Assembly: GCA_024231375.1 (NCBI GenBank)
Contig: JAAEQP010001201.1
Span: 1-18,601, forward strand
DNA from: a bacterium
GTDB taxonomy: Bacteria; Hydrogenedentota; Hydrogenedentia; Hydrogenedentiales; SLHB01
Length of the DNA: 18,601 bases
Direction: 5' to 3'
Shown here one piece after another: positions 1 through 6,589 of the stretch. How positions within the stretch are numbered: position 1 is the first letter of the stretch; each line of letters opens with the position of its first letter. A model generated the notes under the pieces. That model saw only the letters and a list, made by a program, of their open reading frames with translations. It was not told where the DNA came from and searched no databases. The position numbers and the translations under genes are program-made.

Positions 1-205
1 CGAGGGCACGCGCAACGCCGAGGGCGCGTTCGCGCCTCAGGGTGAGTTCAGCCGTGTCGTCCGTGGCGGGATTGAGGCAGATCAGGCAGTCCAATGCGGT
101 ATCGCCGGGAGGTTCCGCGCTGGCGCAGCAAGCGAGGCATACAAGGACCAGTGAGACGGACGCAGTGGTCGCGAACCGGGTGCGTTGTTGCCAGTGGACT
201 GTCAT
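1..205 (-). CDS. Secreted protein of unknown function, N-terminal part only
   Basis: An open frame begins with ATG at 205 and runs without a stop to the left edge, so about 68 N-terminal residues are visible. A purine-rich GAGGGAAGAG lies just upstream of the ATG. The N-terminus has Arg residues followed by a hydrophobic stretch (TTASVSLVLVCLACCASA) and then EPPGD, a typical Sec signal peptide with probable cleavage after ASA. The Cys pair in the hydrophobic core does not form a good lipobox. The mature start contains a CLIC motif. I do not recognise the family. It lies 41 bp after the SPFH gene stop on the same strand, so it is probably the last visible gene of that operon and exported to the periplasm. 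Confidence 0.6.
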   Translation of the reverse strand, partial: MTVHWQQRTRFATTASVSLVLVCLACCASAEPPGDTALDCLICLNPATDDTAELTLRRERALGVARAL

Positions 206-246
206 GGCTCTTCCCTCATCCGTTGACTCACAGGCCGCGCCGCGGG

Positions 247-1338
247 TCAGGTCGATGGAGGCGGCGGTGGCGGTGGCGGACCCGCGAACAGGGGCGCCAG
301 ATCCGGCACTTCGCCCGCAGGCAGCCAAGCGTCCATGCCTTGTTGCCATACATGGGTGGTCGTGGTGAGTTGCCCGGACTGGATCTGACTCCTCAGGACG
401 TCCAGCGTGAACGGTCCTGCCTGCTGACCGTTGGGCGCGGCGTACCACTGGACCGACTGTTGGGGGGGCGGAGGTGGCGCGGCCTGTTGGGCCTGGGGCG
501 CGGCGGCGGCGCCCATCTGCTGCGCCATGGCGAACCCGGCGCCCAGTCCCATGGCCGACGCGGCTTCGCCACCACCGGGTTGACCCGCCACGTCCCGCAT
601 GGCGTCGGCGGCAGCCACTTTCTGATACCGTTCGACTTCGTTCTGGTCGAGGGCGCGGGACCCTGCCGCGCGGTCAATCATCTGCTGCACCTCAGGGGGC
701 ACGGTGACAGACTCGACGAGCAGATCGACGAGTTCAAGTCCGTACTGATCGAGGTCGTCATGCACGGCCTTCTTCAGGGCCACCTCGATCTCCTGGTACT
801 TGGAGGGCAGATCGAGCACGGTCTCCATGACCGTGGGGAGAATCGTGGCGAACCGGGCAATGATGAACCGACGGAGCCATTCCTCGATGGCGTAGGTGGT
901 TTCCAGTCCTTGAGAGCCCACGAGGGTGCGCAGGAATACGCTGGGGTCGCTCACGCGGATGGAGAAGGCTCCGAAGGCGCGCAGGTGAACGGCCTTGAAC
1001 TCGGAATCCCGGTAGAGGACCGGCGAGGGCGTGCCCCAACCGAGGTTGGTGAAGGTGCGCAGTTGCACGAAGTAGACGTAGGCGCGGAAAGGCGATTTTC
1101 CACCGTAGGCGGCCAGGTTGAGTAGCTTGCTGAGGACGGGGAGATTCTTGGTCTCCAGGGTGTAGCGGCCCGCCCGGAAGCCGTCGGTGGGACGACCGTC
1201 GCGGAAGAACATGGCGACCTGGCCGTCTTGCACGATGAGCTGCGAGCCCGTGATGAACTCGCCCGTGCCGTCCTGGGGGACACGTGCCACCAGGATTTCC
1301 CCCGTCTGATCCTGAAACTCGATTACGGACATGGGCAT
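247..1338 (-). CDS. SPFH-domain (virion core protein-like) protein with C-terminal GYF_2 domain
   Basis: This 363-residue protein has an SPFH/band-7-like region at about residues 15-225, similar in layout to the YdjI/'virion core protein' group of SPFH proteins. An Ala/Gln/Pro-rich linker follows (about 250-296, with a six-proline run). A GYF_2 domain covers about 297-352, seen from QWYAAPNGQQAGPF and the later W residues in HVWQQGMDAWLP. It ends in a second polyproline run. There is no transmembrane helix; such proteins usually associate with membranes as oligomeric scaffolds, and GYF domains bind proline-rich peptides, so the polyproline runs might be self-ligands (inference). Relatives often carry a zinc ribbon where this one has GYF_2. 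The ATG at 1338 is preceded by AGGAG at 9 nt spacing. It starts 13 bp after the four-helix membrane protein gene, implying co-transcription. The likely role is membrane organisation or envelope stress, not enzymatic. Confidence 0.8.
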   Translation of the reverse strand: MPMSVIEFQDQTGEILVARVPQDGTGEFITGSQLIVQDGQVAMFFRDGRPTDGFRAGRYTLETKNLPVLSKLLNLAAYGGKSPFRAYVYFVQLRTFTNLGWGTPSPVLYRDSEFKAVHLRAFGAFSIRVSDPSVFLRTLVGSQGLETTYAIEEWLRRFIIARFATILPTVMETVLDLPSKYQEIEVALKKAVHDDLDQYGLELVDLLVESVTVPPEVQQMIDRAAGSRALDQNEVERYQKVAAADAMRDVAGQPGGGEAASAMGLGAGFAMAQQMGAAAAPQAQQAAPPPPPQQSVQWYAAPNGQQAGPFTLDVLRSQIQSGQLTTTTHVWQQGMDAWLPAGEVPDLAPLFAGPPPPPPPPST

Positions 1339-1351
1339 GGCTACCGTCTCC

Positions 1352-2146
1352 TCACGCCATCAGCGCGCGTTCGCGTTTGCGTAGCGTGCTAACAACCAAA
1401 TCGGCCTGAGCCGCGAGCCGGTTCAACAGATCCGGCGCGCCCTCCTCTTCGACAGACAGCGATTCGCTCGACAGGCTCACCAATCCGGTGACCTGTTCCG
1501 CCAGGGCGGCGTTCCAGTCGGGTCCATCGAAGCCCGACCGCGACGCGGACACGTGGACGGCCTCCAGTCCGGAAAGGGCCATATCTACCCGCTTACCCAC
1601 ACGGTCGGCCAAGAGGGCGTGGGCAGGGAACCGTTCGCCGAGTTCGGCGACGGTCCGCTTCACGCTCTCGACATCGGGCACGCTGAATTGAATGGACCGG
1701 CGTTCTTCGGCTACTTCCTGGTCCATGGCTTCGACCTCGATGTCCTTGGAGTAGAGGAAGAAGGCTGCGGCAAAGAAGAGGAAGGTGAGGACCAGGTACA
1801 CCATAAACACGCGGTCGGTGTAGAAGGTGTCGGCCTTCTCGGGGTTCGCCGCCAGGATAGCGGTGACGATGGCCAGGACCAGCCACACGCCGATGAGGAT
1901 CTGAACCTGGATCCGGGTCGGCGGCGTGGCGGTGGGTACGCCCAGCGCGGCCAGTTTGGAGTGGGCCAGATGGGTGAAGGACACGAGCAACGCGAAGCAG
2001 ACGATGCTGGCCGCTACGTAGAAGGCCTGGCCCCGTTCGGGACCCGGCACGAAGACCGCGAACATCGAACACACTACGAGCACGCCGATAAAGGCGAGAA
2101 CTGCGTACCAAATCAGTGTCGAACCGACGGATCGAGTCACCGCCAT
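1352..2146 (-). CDS. Four-helix membrane protein with cytoplasmic C-terminal domain
   Basis: This 264-residue protein has four predicted membrane segments at about residues 12-32, 41-60, 82-100 and 113-132. A charged soluble region of about 130 residues follows, probably cytoplasmic and partly helical (DQEVAEERRS onward). I see no catalytic motif and cannot name a family. The ATG at 2146 has GGAGAAGG close upstream. It sits between the TM2 gene (90 bp upstream) and the SPFH-GYF gene (13 bp downstream) on the same strand, so it is most likely a partner of the SPFH protein. SPFH proteins commonly pair with integral membrane proteins, and that is the best functional hint available. Confidence 0.75.
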   Translation of the reverse strand: MAVTRSVGSTLIWYAVLAFIGVLVVCSMFAVFVPGPERGQAFYVAASIVCFALLVSFTHLAHSKLAALGVPTATPPTRIQVQILIGVWLVLAIVTAILAANPEKADTFYTDRVFMVYLVLTFLFFAAAFFLYSKDIEVEAMDQEVAEERRSIQFSVPDVESVKRTVAELGERFPAHALLADRVGKRVDMALSGLEAVHVSASRSGFDGPDWNAALAEQVTGLVSLSSESLSVEEEGAPDLLNRLAAQADLVVSTLRKRERALMA

Positions 2147-2236
2147 GATGCCTTCTCCCTTTGCCTGCGGTTCTGCGCAGCCCTCGGAAGGGGTCCACGT
2201 GGTCAGCCTATGTCAAGTCTCGCGGCGCGGTCCGTC

Positions 2237-2650
2237 CTATACCAGCGACCGGCCTTGAGCGTCGGTGTTGATGCCGCCGACGAGGATCATGATGCCCTCG
2301 ATGAGGCCCCAGACGTAGACGCCGATGCTGATGAACACGCCGATGCAGATCATGGATGTGACCCATCCGATGATCTGGAGGACGAGCATCGCGACACCCA
2401 ACCCTGTGAATCCGAGATAGAAACGGTGAATGCCAAGGCCGCCGAGGAAGATACCCAGCAGTCCCGCAACCACTTTCGATTTGGTTCCTGGTTCCGCGGC
2501 CACACCTTGAGCAGCGCCGCCTTGGACCTGTACGACCACCTGAGGCTGTGCCCCCTGCTGTGGCGGAGCCTCTTGAGGAACGGCCCCTCCACATTTCACG
2601 CACTTGGTCGTACCGGCAGGAACACTGGCCCCACAATTCGGACAATTCAT
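2237..2650 (-). CDS. Zinc-ribbon TM2 domain membrane protein
   Basis: The protein is 137 residues from the chosen ATG. An N-terminal zinc ribbon has Cys 3, 6, 17 and 20 (CPNC and CVKC). A Gln/Pro/Val-rich linker follows, then a TM2 domain from about residue 59 to 125 with the characteristic LGGLGIHRFYLG turn between two hydrophobic helices. TM2 proteins are small membrane proteins of poorly defined role. Two ATGs are possible, 2656 and 2650; AAGGGGGT lies 1-2 nt before the first and about 8 nt before the second, so 2650 is preferred and the zinc ribbon then starts at residue 2. A longer upstream frame to 2722 has no homology-like content. It is the first gene of the leftward membrane-protein operon and is preceded by a recognisable promoter. 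Confidence 0.82.
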   Translation of the reverse strand: MNCPNCGASVPAGTTKCVKCGGAVPQEAPPQQGAQPQVVVQVQGGAAQGVAAEPGTKSKVVAGLLGIFLGGLGIHRFYLGFTGLGVAMLVLQIIGWVTSMICIGVFISIGVYVWGLIEGIMILVGGINTDAQGRSLV

Positions 2651-2657
2651 CTTCATT

Positions 2658-2665
2658 ACCCCCTT
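2658..2665 (-). promoter_or_regulatory. Ribosome binding site deciding the TM2 gene start
   Basis: On the minus strand this reads AAGGGGGT. It is too close to the ATG at 2656 for normal spacing but 7-8 nt from the ATG at 2650, which supports the shorter start. Confidence 0.55.
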
Positions 2666-2747
2666 GTCCAAGACGCCCGGCCGCCAAAGCTCGGGCATCC
2701 GACTCTGCACCCTGGACCCCAATCACTCCGAGCAGTAAGCAAAACTC

Positions 2748-2776
2748 ATATTACGAGAGAGGTGTGAATAAGTCAA
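2748..2776 (-). promoter_or_regulatory. Sigma70-type promoter for the TM2/SPFH operon
   Basis: On the minus strand TTGACT (2776-2771) is followed after exactly 17 nt by TAATAT (2753-2748). The local sequence is AT-richer than its surroundings. Transcription would begin near 2741, giving a leader of about 90 nt before the TM2 start. The match is by eye: the -35 box agrees at 5 of 6 positions and the -10 box at 4 of 6. Confidence 0.5.
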
Positions 2777-2811
2777 CAAGCGAGGAAGGGTCTCTCCGCG
2801 AAGAGAGGAAG

Positions 2812-2889
2812 TGACTGCGAGCTGCTGGAAAGGGCTCCGTCCGGGACCTCTTGAGTGTGGCATGGCCTTCCCTTTCGTTTCGCGTCCCG
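2812..2889. repeat. Imperfect direct repeat, copy 1
   Basis: This stretch ends in a core CCGTCCGGGACCTCTTGAGTGTGG followed by a pyrimidine-rich CCTTTCGTTTCGCGTCCC. The same order, with substitutions and a short deletion, is found at about 3216-3291. Alignment is by eye at very roughly three-quarters identity, with TCTTGAGTGTGG identical in both. Confidence 0.45.
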
Positions 2890-2984
2890 GCCCACCAGGA
2901 TTCGGAAGACTCACCGCCAGCGGCACGCGGCGCGGGGACTGTCTTCAGCCAAACGGAGTTGCTTGGCTTCATGACGATTCGGTC

Positions 2985-3066
2985 GTCCCTACGGGACTTC
3001 TCATGGTTGGCGGCGCTTTCCCAGGAATGAATTCCTGGGCTATCTTCGGGCCGTCCCTTCCGGGAC
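2985..3066. repeat. Cluster of three short palindromes (dispersed-repeat type)
   Basis: Three perfect stems follow each other. The first is GTCCC-TAC-GGGAC (2985-2997). The second is CCCAGGAAT-GA-ATTCCTGGG (3020-3039). The third is GTCCC-TTCC-GGGAC (3053-3066). The outer two are near-identical, so they could also pair with each other and enclose the central hairpin. From memory, similar text (a GTCCCnnnGGGAC hairpin beside a CCCnnn palindrome) is frequent between genes in Planctomycetes, Acidobacteria and related genomes; I have not verified this here. It carries no protein. Confidence 0.6.
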
Positions 3067-3098
3067 TTAGCGAGAATGCCTCTCCGCAGAACAGTCGC

Positions 3099-3142
3099 CG
3101 GGACAAGAGATCCCTCGACTTCGCTCGCTGGGGTCAGTCCCG
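3099..3142. repeat. Inverted-repeat element, copy A
   Basis: CGGGAC (3099-3104) and GTCCCG (3137-3142) form inverted arms around about 32 nt. The inside contains TCGCTCGCT followed by TCAGTCCC. A related element with the same internal landmarks in the same order lies at 12307-12361, where the arms are longer. A short T run (cattttt) follows on the plus strand. Confidence 0.45.
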
Positions 3143-3215
3143 CATTTTTCGCCTCCGTTTCGGGTTTCGTTTGGCTCTATCATTCAGGATTCGTCAGCGG
3201 CAAGACTTCTTCAAC

Positions 3216-3291
3216 AGTCCCACAGCCGAGCCGTTGAAAGAGTCGCCGTCCAGGGCTTCTTGAGTGTGGTCCCCTTCGTTCCGTGCCCTGC
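3216..3291. repeat. Imperfect direct repeat, copy 2
   Basis: Second copy of the repeat at 2812-2889. It shows AGCCGTTGAAAG, then GCCGTCCAGGG, then TCTTGAGTGTGG and CCCCTTCGTTCCG. The two copies flank the palindrome cluster and the inverted-repeat element, as if they bounded a composite insertion. Confidence 0.4.
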
Positions 3292-3482
3292 AGCCATAAT
3301 CTGGAGCGCGGCGAACGGCACACTGCGAACCAGACGCCCTGACCATGTCATCTACAGGGATGACGTGAAGGTGGTGTGTGTCGATGGGAATGGGGAACTG
3401 ACGCTCAGTGAGGTGTTGGCGCGTGTTGAGCGGGTTGAGTGAGGGTGCGCCTTTCTCAGCGGGTCCTCTTCCAAGGATTGGC

Positions 3483-4088
3483 TTAGAGGAACACGGACCG
3501 TTCGCCATCCATCCATTCAAACAGGGAATGGCCCAACTTGCGCAGCAGGGCGTCGAGTCGAACGATGGGAAACCCGAGCACGTTCTGGTAGCAGCCGTTG
3601 TAGGATGCGACGAGCAGGCTTCCGGGACCGTCGACGGTGTAGGCGCCGGCGCGGTCCACGGGGTTGACGGCATCGACGAAGGCGTCGATCTCGTGGTCCG
3701 ACAGGCTACGAAAGGTGACATCGGTGGATTCGAAGCCTTCGGCGGTTCGCCCCGAAGCGGTGTCGGCGACGGCAAGGCCCGTGAGCACCTGATGGGTGTG
3801 GCCGGACAAGCGTTGGAGCATGGACCGGGCCTCATCGAGGTCGGCGGGCTTTCCGAGGACGTGTTCGTCGAGGAAGACCAACGTATCGGCGGCGATGACA
3901 ATGGCGGGCGAGTCGAGACGAGCGATCACGTCGTCGCGCTTTGCTTGGGCGTTCGTGACGACGATCTCGCCGGGAACGCCTTCGAAGATCTCGTCGGCCC
4001 CGCTGGGGATAACGTCGAATTCCACACCCAACGCGGCAAGCAGGGCCTTGCGGCGGGGAGATTGGGACGCAAGGACGACGCGGGTCAC
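3483..4088 (-). CDS. maf: Maf-family nucleoside triphosphate pyrophosphatase
   Basis: Maf proteins hydrolyse non-canonical or pyrimidine NTPs to the monophosphate and pyrophosphate in the cytoplasm. Here the N-terminal signature LASQSPRRKALL (residues 6-17) has the SPRR form typical of the YhdE-type dTTP/UTP pyrophosphatases. The catalytic Asp is D68 in AADT, followed by K80 in GKP, HQVLTG at 99-104 and DRAGAYTVDGPGSLLV near 145-160. In the last motif Asp stands where many relatives have Gln, which may affect specificity. The 201-residue length fits the family. The start is GTG at 4088, overlapping the TGA stop of the LolA-like gene as GTGA; a longer upstream frame is only the shadow of that gene. 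This is the last gene of the five-gene leftward operon. Confidence 0.93.
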   Translation of the reverse strand: MTRVVLASQSPRRKALLAALGVEFDVIPSGADEIFEGVPGEIVVTNAQAKRDDVIARLDSPAIVIAADTLVFLDEHVLGKPADLDEARSMLQRLSGHTHQVLTGLAVADTASGRTAEGFESTDVTFRSLSDHEIDAFVDAVNPVDRAGAYTVDGPGSLLVASYNGCYQNVLGFPIVRLDALLRKLGHSLFEWMDGERSVFL

Positions 4089-4951
4089 AATCCGCCCTCG
4101 CCTTCCTTGGGACAGCACGGGGGCGCGGCTTCCGGTGATTCGGTCGCGGGGGCGGCCGCCGGGGCGGCCGCCGGGGCGGGCGCCGGAGGGGGAATCGTGA
4201 TGACCTGGACAGGTCGCGGAATCCACTTGCCTTCAGGGCCGACCGTTTCGACGATCTGCTCGTCTTCGACGATGGTGGTGCCCTCGGGCAGGTTCACTTG
4301 AACGGCTTGGGGAGCCTTCAACCCATTGACGCGGTATTCGTCCAGTTGGATGATCGTCTCGGTTTCCGCGTCGTTGCGCACTTGAATCCGAACCGGCAGG
4401 TAGTCCTTGCCGCGCAAGTAAAGCCGAACCCATTCAAAGTAGAGGGGGGCTTCCGCCTCTTGGCCGTCGGCGGCGGGATCCTCCAGGGGGACAGGCTTCG
4501 GCGTGAGTTGGAGGGCGACTGTCGCGCCCGCGACGTCGTCCGGTGAGACGAAGGCAATGTCGTAGGCTTCGCGGAGCCGCTTGGTATCGGTGTCAAACCC
4601 CACGAAAAGGGCTTCCGTCTCGGGTTCGTCGGCCAAGTTGAAGGTCTGGACCTGTTCGAGGAAGGGGTCGTATTCGTATACGCGGAGCATGTCGATGATG
4701 TAGACCAACTCGGGGTCGTCGTAGTGGAACACGATGCGGCGGGGCTTCATGAAGCGCAGTTCACCCATGGACCGGTACTGGTCGTCGGGCGAGATGCTGT
4801 CTTGCGTGAATTGGGCCTGAAGCGACTCGATATGGTCGCGCTTCTCGGTGAAGTCTTTGAAGAACGCATCGAAATCGGGCGGTTCCGCGGCGGCCGCCAA
4901 GGCCAATACTGCCATCAACATGGTCATTATCCTCCGAGTCGGGTTACACAA
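4085..4951 (-). CDS. LolA-like outer-membrane lipoprotein carrier with Pro/Ala-rich tail
   Basis: LolA-family proteins ferry lipoproteins through the periplasm to the outer membrane. After a signal peptide (cleavage near residue 22, before EPPDF) the protein shows the family pattern: SLQAQFTQ at 43-50, GELRFMKPRRIVFHY at 63-77, and YEYDPFLEQVQTF at 92-104, continuing to about residue 235. An extra tail of about 35-40 residues is rich in Pro and Ala and contains a Cys pair (residues 279-280), absent from classical LolA. Start choice is open. TTG at 4951, directly after the upstream stop and 9 nt from a GGAG, gives a signal peptide with the expected RR charge. ATGs at 4927 and 4921 follow a GGAGG but leave no positive n-region. 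It lies between divIVA and maf, overlapping maf by 4 bp. Confidence 0.8.
   Translation of the reverse strand: MCNPTRRIMTMLMAVLALAAAAEPPDFDAFFKDFTEKRDHIESLQAQFTQDSISPDDQYRSMGELRFMKPRRIVFHYDDPELVYIIDMLRVYEYDPFLEQVQTFNLADEPETEALFVGFDTDTKRLREAYDIAFVSPDDVAGATVALQLTPKPVPLEDPAADGQEAEAPLYFEWVRLYLRGKDYLPVRIQVRNDAETETIIQLDEYRVNGLKAPQAVQVNLPEGTTIVEDEQIVETVGPEGKWIPRPVQVITIPPPAPAPAAAPAAAPATESPEAAPPCCPKEGEGGL
4149..4184. repeat. Three-copy 12-bp tandem repeat inside the LolA-like gene
   Basis: GGGGCGGCCGCC occurs twice exactly (4149-4160, 4161-4172) and once with one change (4173-4184). On the minus strand it encodes the AAAP-type units of the Pro/Ala tail. Whole-codon units would let the tail vary in length by slippage without a frameshift. 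Confidence 0.75.
4931..4935 (-). promoter_or_regulatory. Alternative Shine-Dalgarno for the LolA-like gene
   Basis: GGAGG on the minus strand lies 3 nt before the ATG at 4927 and 9 nt before the ATG at 4921. It competes with the upstream TTG start at 4951, which gives a better signal peptide. Confidence 0.4.
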
Positions 4952-5734
4952 TCACCCAGACTCCGAATCCCTTGAGGCTTCCGAGAGTTCCCCGTCGGCG
5001 CTTTCTGAGGGCACATGGTTGTCCGGCGCGGGGGGCACCGCCTCAACCGTGTCCTCCGCCAGTTCCGCGATGGCCGGTGGCGCGTCGGGGTCGCGGGGGT
5101 CGTCGAGGACGGGTTCGTCCTCAACCGCTCCCCCACTCTCCGCCAGCGCCTGTGCCCGTTGGACGGCCTCCGACGCCTCGATGGCCAAGGTCTTAGCTTC
5201 GGGGTCGATATCCACGAGATCCATCAGCAGTTGGGGTTCGTCCTCGGGTATCAGGCTATCCACGAGGAGCTTGTGCGACTCCAGGGTGGTGAGCAACTCG
5301 ATGCGGAGACGACGACGTTCCTCGCGGAGCCGTTGGATGTCGAGGGTCAACTCAGCGGACTTGTTGTGGGCGGCGAGTTCGGCTTCCATCTTGTGGACGC
5401 GCGCGTCGCGGAGCATGGTGTGGGCTTCGCGCTTGGCGGTCTCGAGCACTTGTTCGCCGAATCGCTGCGAAGACATGAGGGCGCTGCGGAGCGTGCCTTC
5501 CATCTGGCGATACTGGGACAAGTCTTCCCGGAGCCGTTCGTTATCCTGCTTCAGGTCGCGGATCTGGTTCAGGTGTCCCTCGAGTTGGTCGGCCACGCGT
5601 TCGAGAAACGCGGTGACCTGGGCGCGGTCCAGACCGCCGAATACCGAGCGCTTGAACTCCTGGGAATAGAGGTCGCTGGGCGCGAGAGCCCCCTCTTCGC
5701 CCAGCACTTCCGAGACGACCTTGTCCTTTCTCAT
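4952..5734 (-). CDS. DivIVA-domain protein
   Basis: DivIVA proteins form coiled-coil scaffolds at poles and division sites, organising division or envelope growth on the cytoplasmic side. The N-terminal motif APSDLYSQEFKRSVFGGLDR (residues 18-37), continuing to TAFLERVADQ, matches the DivIVA lipid-binding domain. Coiled coil follows at about 45-115 and 115-165, including RLREERRRLRIELLTTLESH. The last 80 residues are acidic and probably disordered. At 260 residues it is longer than the Bacillus protein because of this tail. The ATG at 5734 has GGAG 8 nt upstream. It starts 40 bp after proC. Proximity of proC and divIVA recalls the Gram-positive yggS-sepF-divIVA neighbourhood, but here the next genes are for outer-membrane lipoprotein transport. 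Confidence 0.82.
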   Translation of the reverse strand: MRKDKVVSEVLGEEGALAPSDLYSQEFKRSVFGGLDRAQVTAFLERVADQLEGHLNQIRDLKQDNERLREDLSQYRQMEGTLRSALMSSQRFGEQVLETAKREAHTMLRDARVHKMEAELAAHNKSAELTLDIQRLREERRRLRIELLTTLESHKLLVDSLIPEDEPQLLMDLVDIDPEAKTLAIEASEAVQRAQALAESGGAVEDEPVLDDPRDPDAPPAIAELAEDTVEAVPPAPDNHVPSESADGELSEASRDSESG

Positions 5735-5774
5735 CGGCGGTACTCCGGTTCGTCCGTCGTTGTCACGGGTGCCG

Positions 5775-6584
5775 TTACTGGCCCAACTCTTTGGACCGGG
5801 CCGCGGCGGCCTGAACGCCGGCCGCGATCACGCCAGCCAGATTCTTCTCGTCAAACGCCGCGAGGGCGGCTGCCGTGGTGCCTCCTTTGGAGGTGACGCG
5901 TTCGCGCAGGGTCGATGCGGATTCGCCGGAATCCCGCAACTGGATGGCCGCGCCAAGGGCGGTCTGTGCGGCCAGACGCGCGGCCTGGTCTTCGGGCAAT
6001 CCGAGATCCGTGGCGGCCTGGACGAGGCATTCCACCACGCGGAAGAAGTAAGCAGGGCCGCTTCCGCTCAGCGCCGTGATGGTGTCGATAGCGGACTCGG
6101 GTACGAACTCCGCTGTGCCGACGGCCTCGAACATGGCTTGGGCGGCCTCGCGATCCGCGTCCGTGCAGTTGTCGCTGAACGCGACCCCGGCAGCGCCCGC
6201 ACCGAACACCGCAGGCAGGTTGGGCATCGTGCGGACGACGCGCCGGCCGGCGCCGAGCTTGGCTTGGATACCGGCGATGGACACGCCGGCCATGATGCTG
6301 ACCACGAGGGCGTCCTCGGGAAGCGAGGCGGCCGTGGCATCGGCCACGTCACCGAAGCTCTGAGGCTTCACCGAGAGCAGCAGGGTCTGACTCCGGCTTG
6401 CCAGGTCTTCCATGGAGGAAGCGGCGGAAATGCCAAGCGCCTGGGCAGCATCCTGCTTCTCGCCATCCACATCGAACGCGGCCATGCGGTCGGGTCCCAG
6501 CGTTTCTTTCTTGATGAGGCCGCGTACGATGGCCTGCCCCATGTTGCCGAACCCGAGGATGCCTAGTGTGCCGTCGATTGCCAT
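5775..6584 (-). CDS. proC: Pyrroline-5-carboxylate reductase
   Basis: ProC catalyses the last step of proline synthesis, the NAD(P)H-dependent reduction of 1-pyrroline-5-carboxylate to proline in the cytoplasm. The 269-residue protein has the family's usual length. The Rossmann motif is GFGNMGQAI at 11-19. VKPQ lies at 72-75, RTMPNLPA at 118-125, the signature ALSGSGPAYFF at 171-181 and RVTSKGGTTAAAL at 229-241. The ATG at 6584 follows AGGAG with 8 nt spacing. It begins 5 bp after the acetyltransferase gene stop, so the two are almost certainly co-transcribed; both products act on glutamate-derived metabolites. Confidence 0.96.
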   Translation of the reverse strand: MAIDGTLGILGFGNMGQAIVRGLIKKETLGPDRMAAFDVDGEKQDAAQALGISAASSMEDLASRSQTLLLSVKPQSFGDVADATAASLPEDALVVSIMAGVSIAGIQAKLGAGRRVVRTMPNLPAVFGAGAAGVAFSDNCTDADREAAQAMFEAVGTAEFVPESAIDTITALSGSGPAYFFRVVECLVQAATDLGLPEDQAARLAAQTALGAAIQLRDSGESASTLRERVTSKGGTTAAALAAFDEKNLAGVIAAGVQAAAARSKELGQ

Positions 6585-6589
6585 GGTTT

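Larger units (their letters stand above)
2777..3482. other. Intergenic region with repeats and no convincing gene
   Basis: About 700 bp between the TM2 operon promoter and the end of the maf gene has no frame with a protein-like composition. It holds an imperfect direct repeat (about 2812-2889 and 3216-3291), three adjacent stem-loops (2985-3066) and a longer inverted repeat (3099-3142), each listed separately. A 60-codon plus-strand frame at 3260-3442 has no recognisable domain and no clear ribosome binding site. The upstream neighbour gene is divergent and maf ends toward this region, so its left half carries a promoter and its right half may carry the end of the maf operon transcript. Confidence 0.6.

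Noticed and set aside
94..1125. A long plus-strand frame of 343 codons opposite the SPFH gene.
   Set aside because: It is the high-GC antisense shadow of the SPFH-GYF gene: composition is rich in Arg, Gly and His with no domain, while the minus strand shows clear motifs.
2798..2810. A 13-nt exact match GCGAAGAGAGGAA shared with 7422-7434.
   Set aside because: In a window of this size a few 13-nt matches are expected by chance, and the flanks do not align.
3260..3442. A 60-codon plus-strand frame between the TM2 operon and maf.
   Set aside because: No ribosome binding site and no recognisable domain; its first part overlaps the direct repeat. The latter half (VKVVCVDGNGELTLSEVL) looks slightly protein-like and could be a gene remnant, but this is too weak to call.
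4149..4184. The GGGGCGGCCGCC array as a CRISPR or regulatory repeat.
   Set aside because: The units are contiguous without spacers and lie in frame within the LolA-like gene, so they are a coding tandem repeat.
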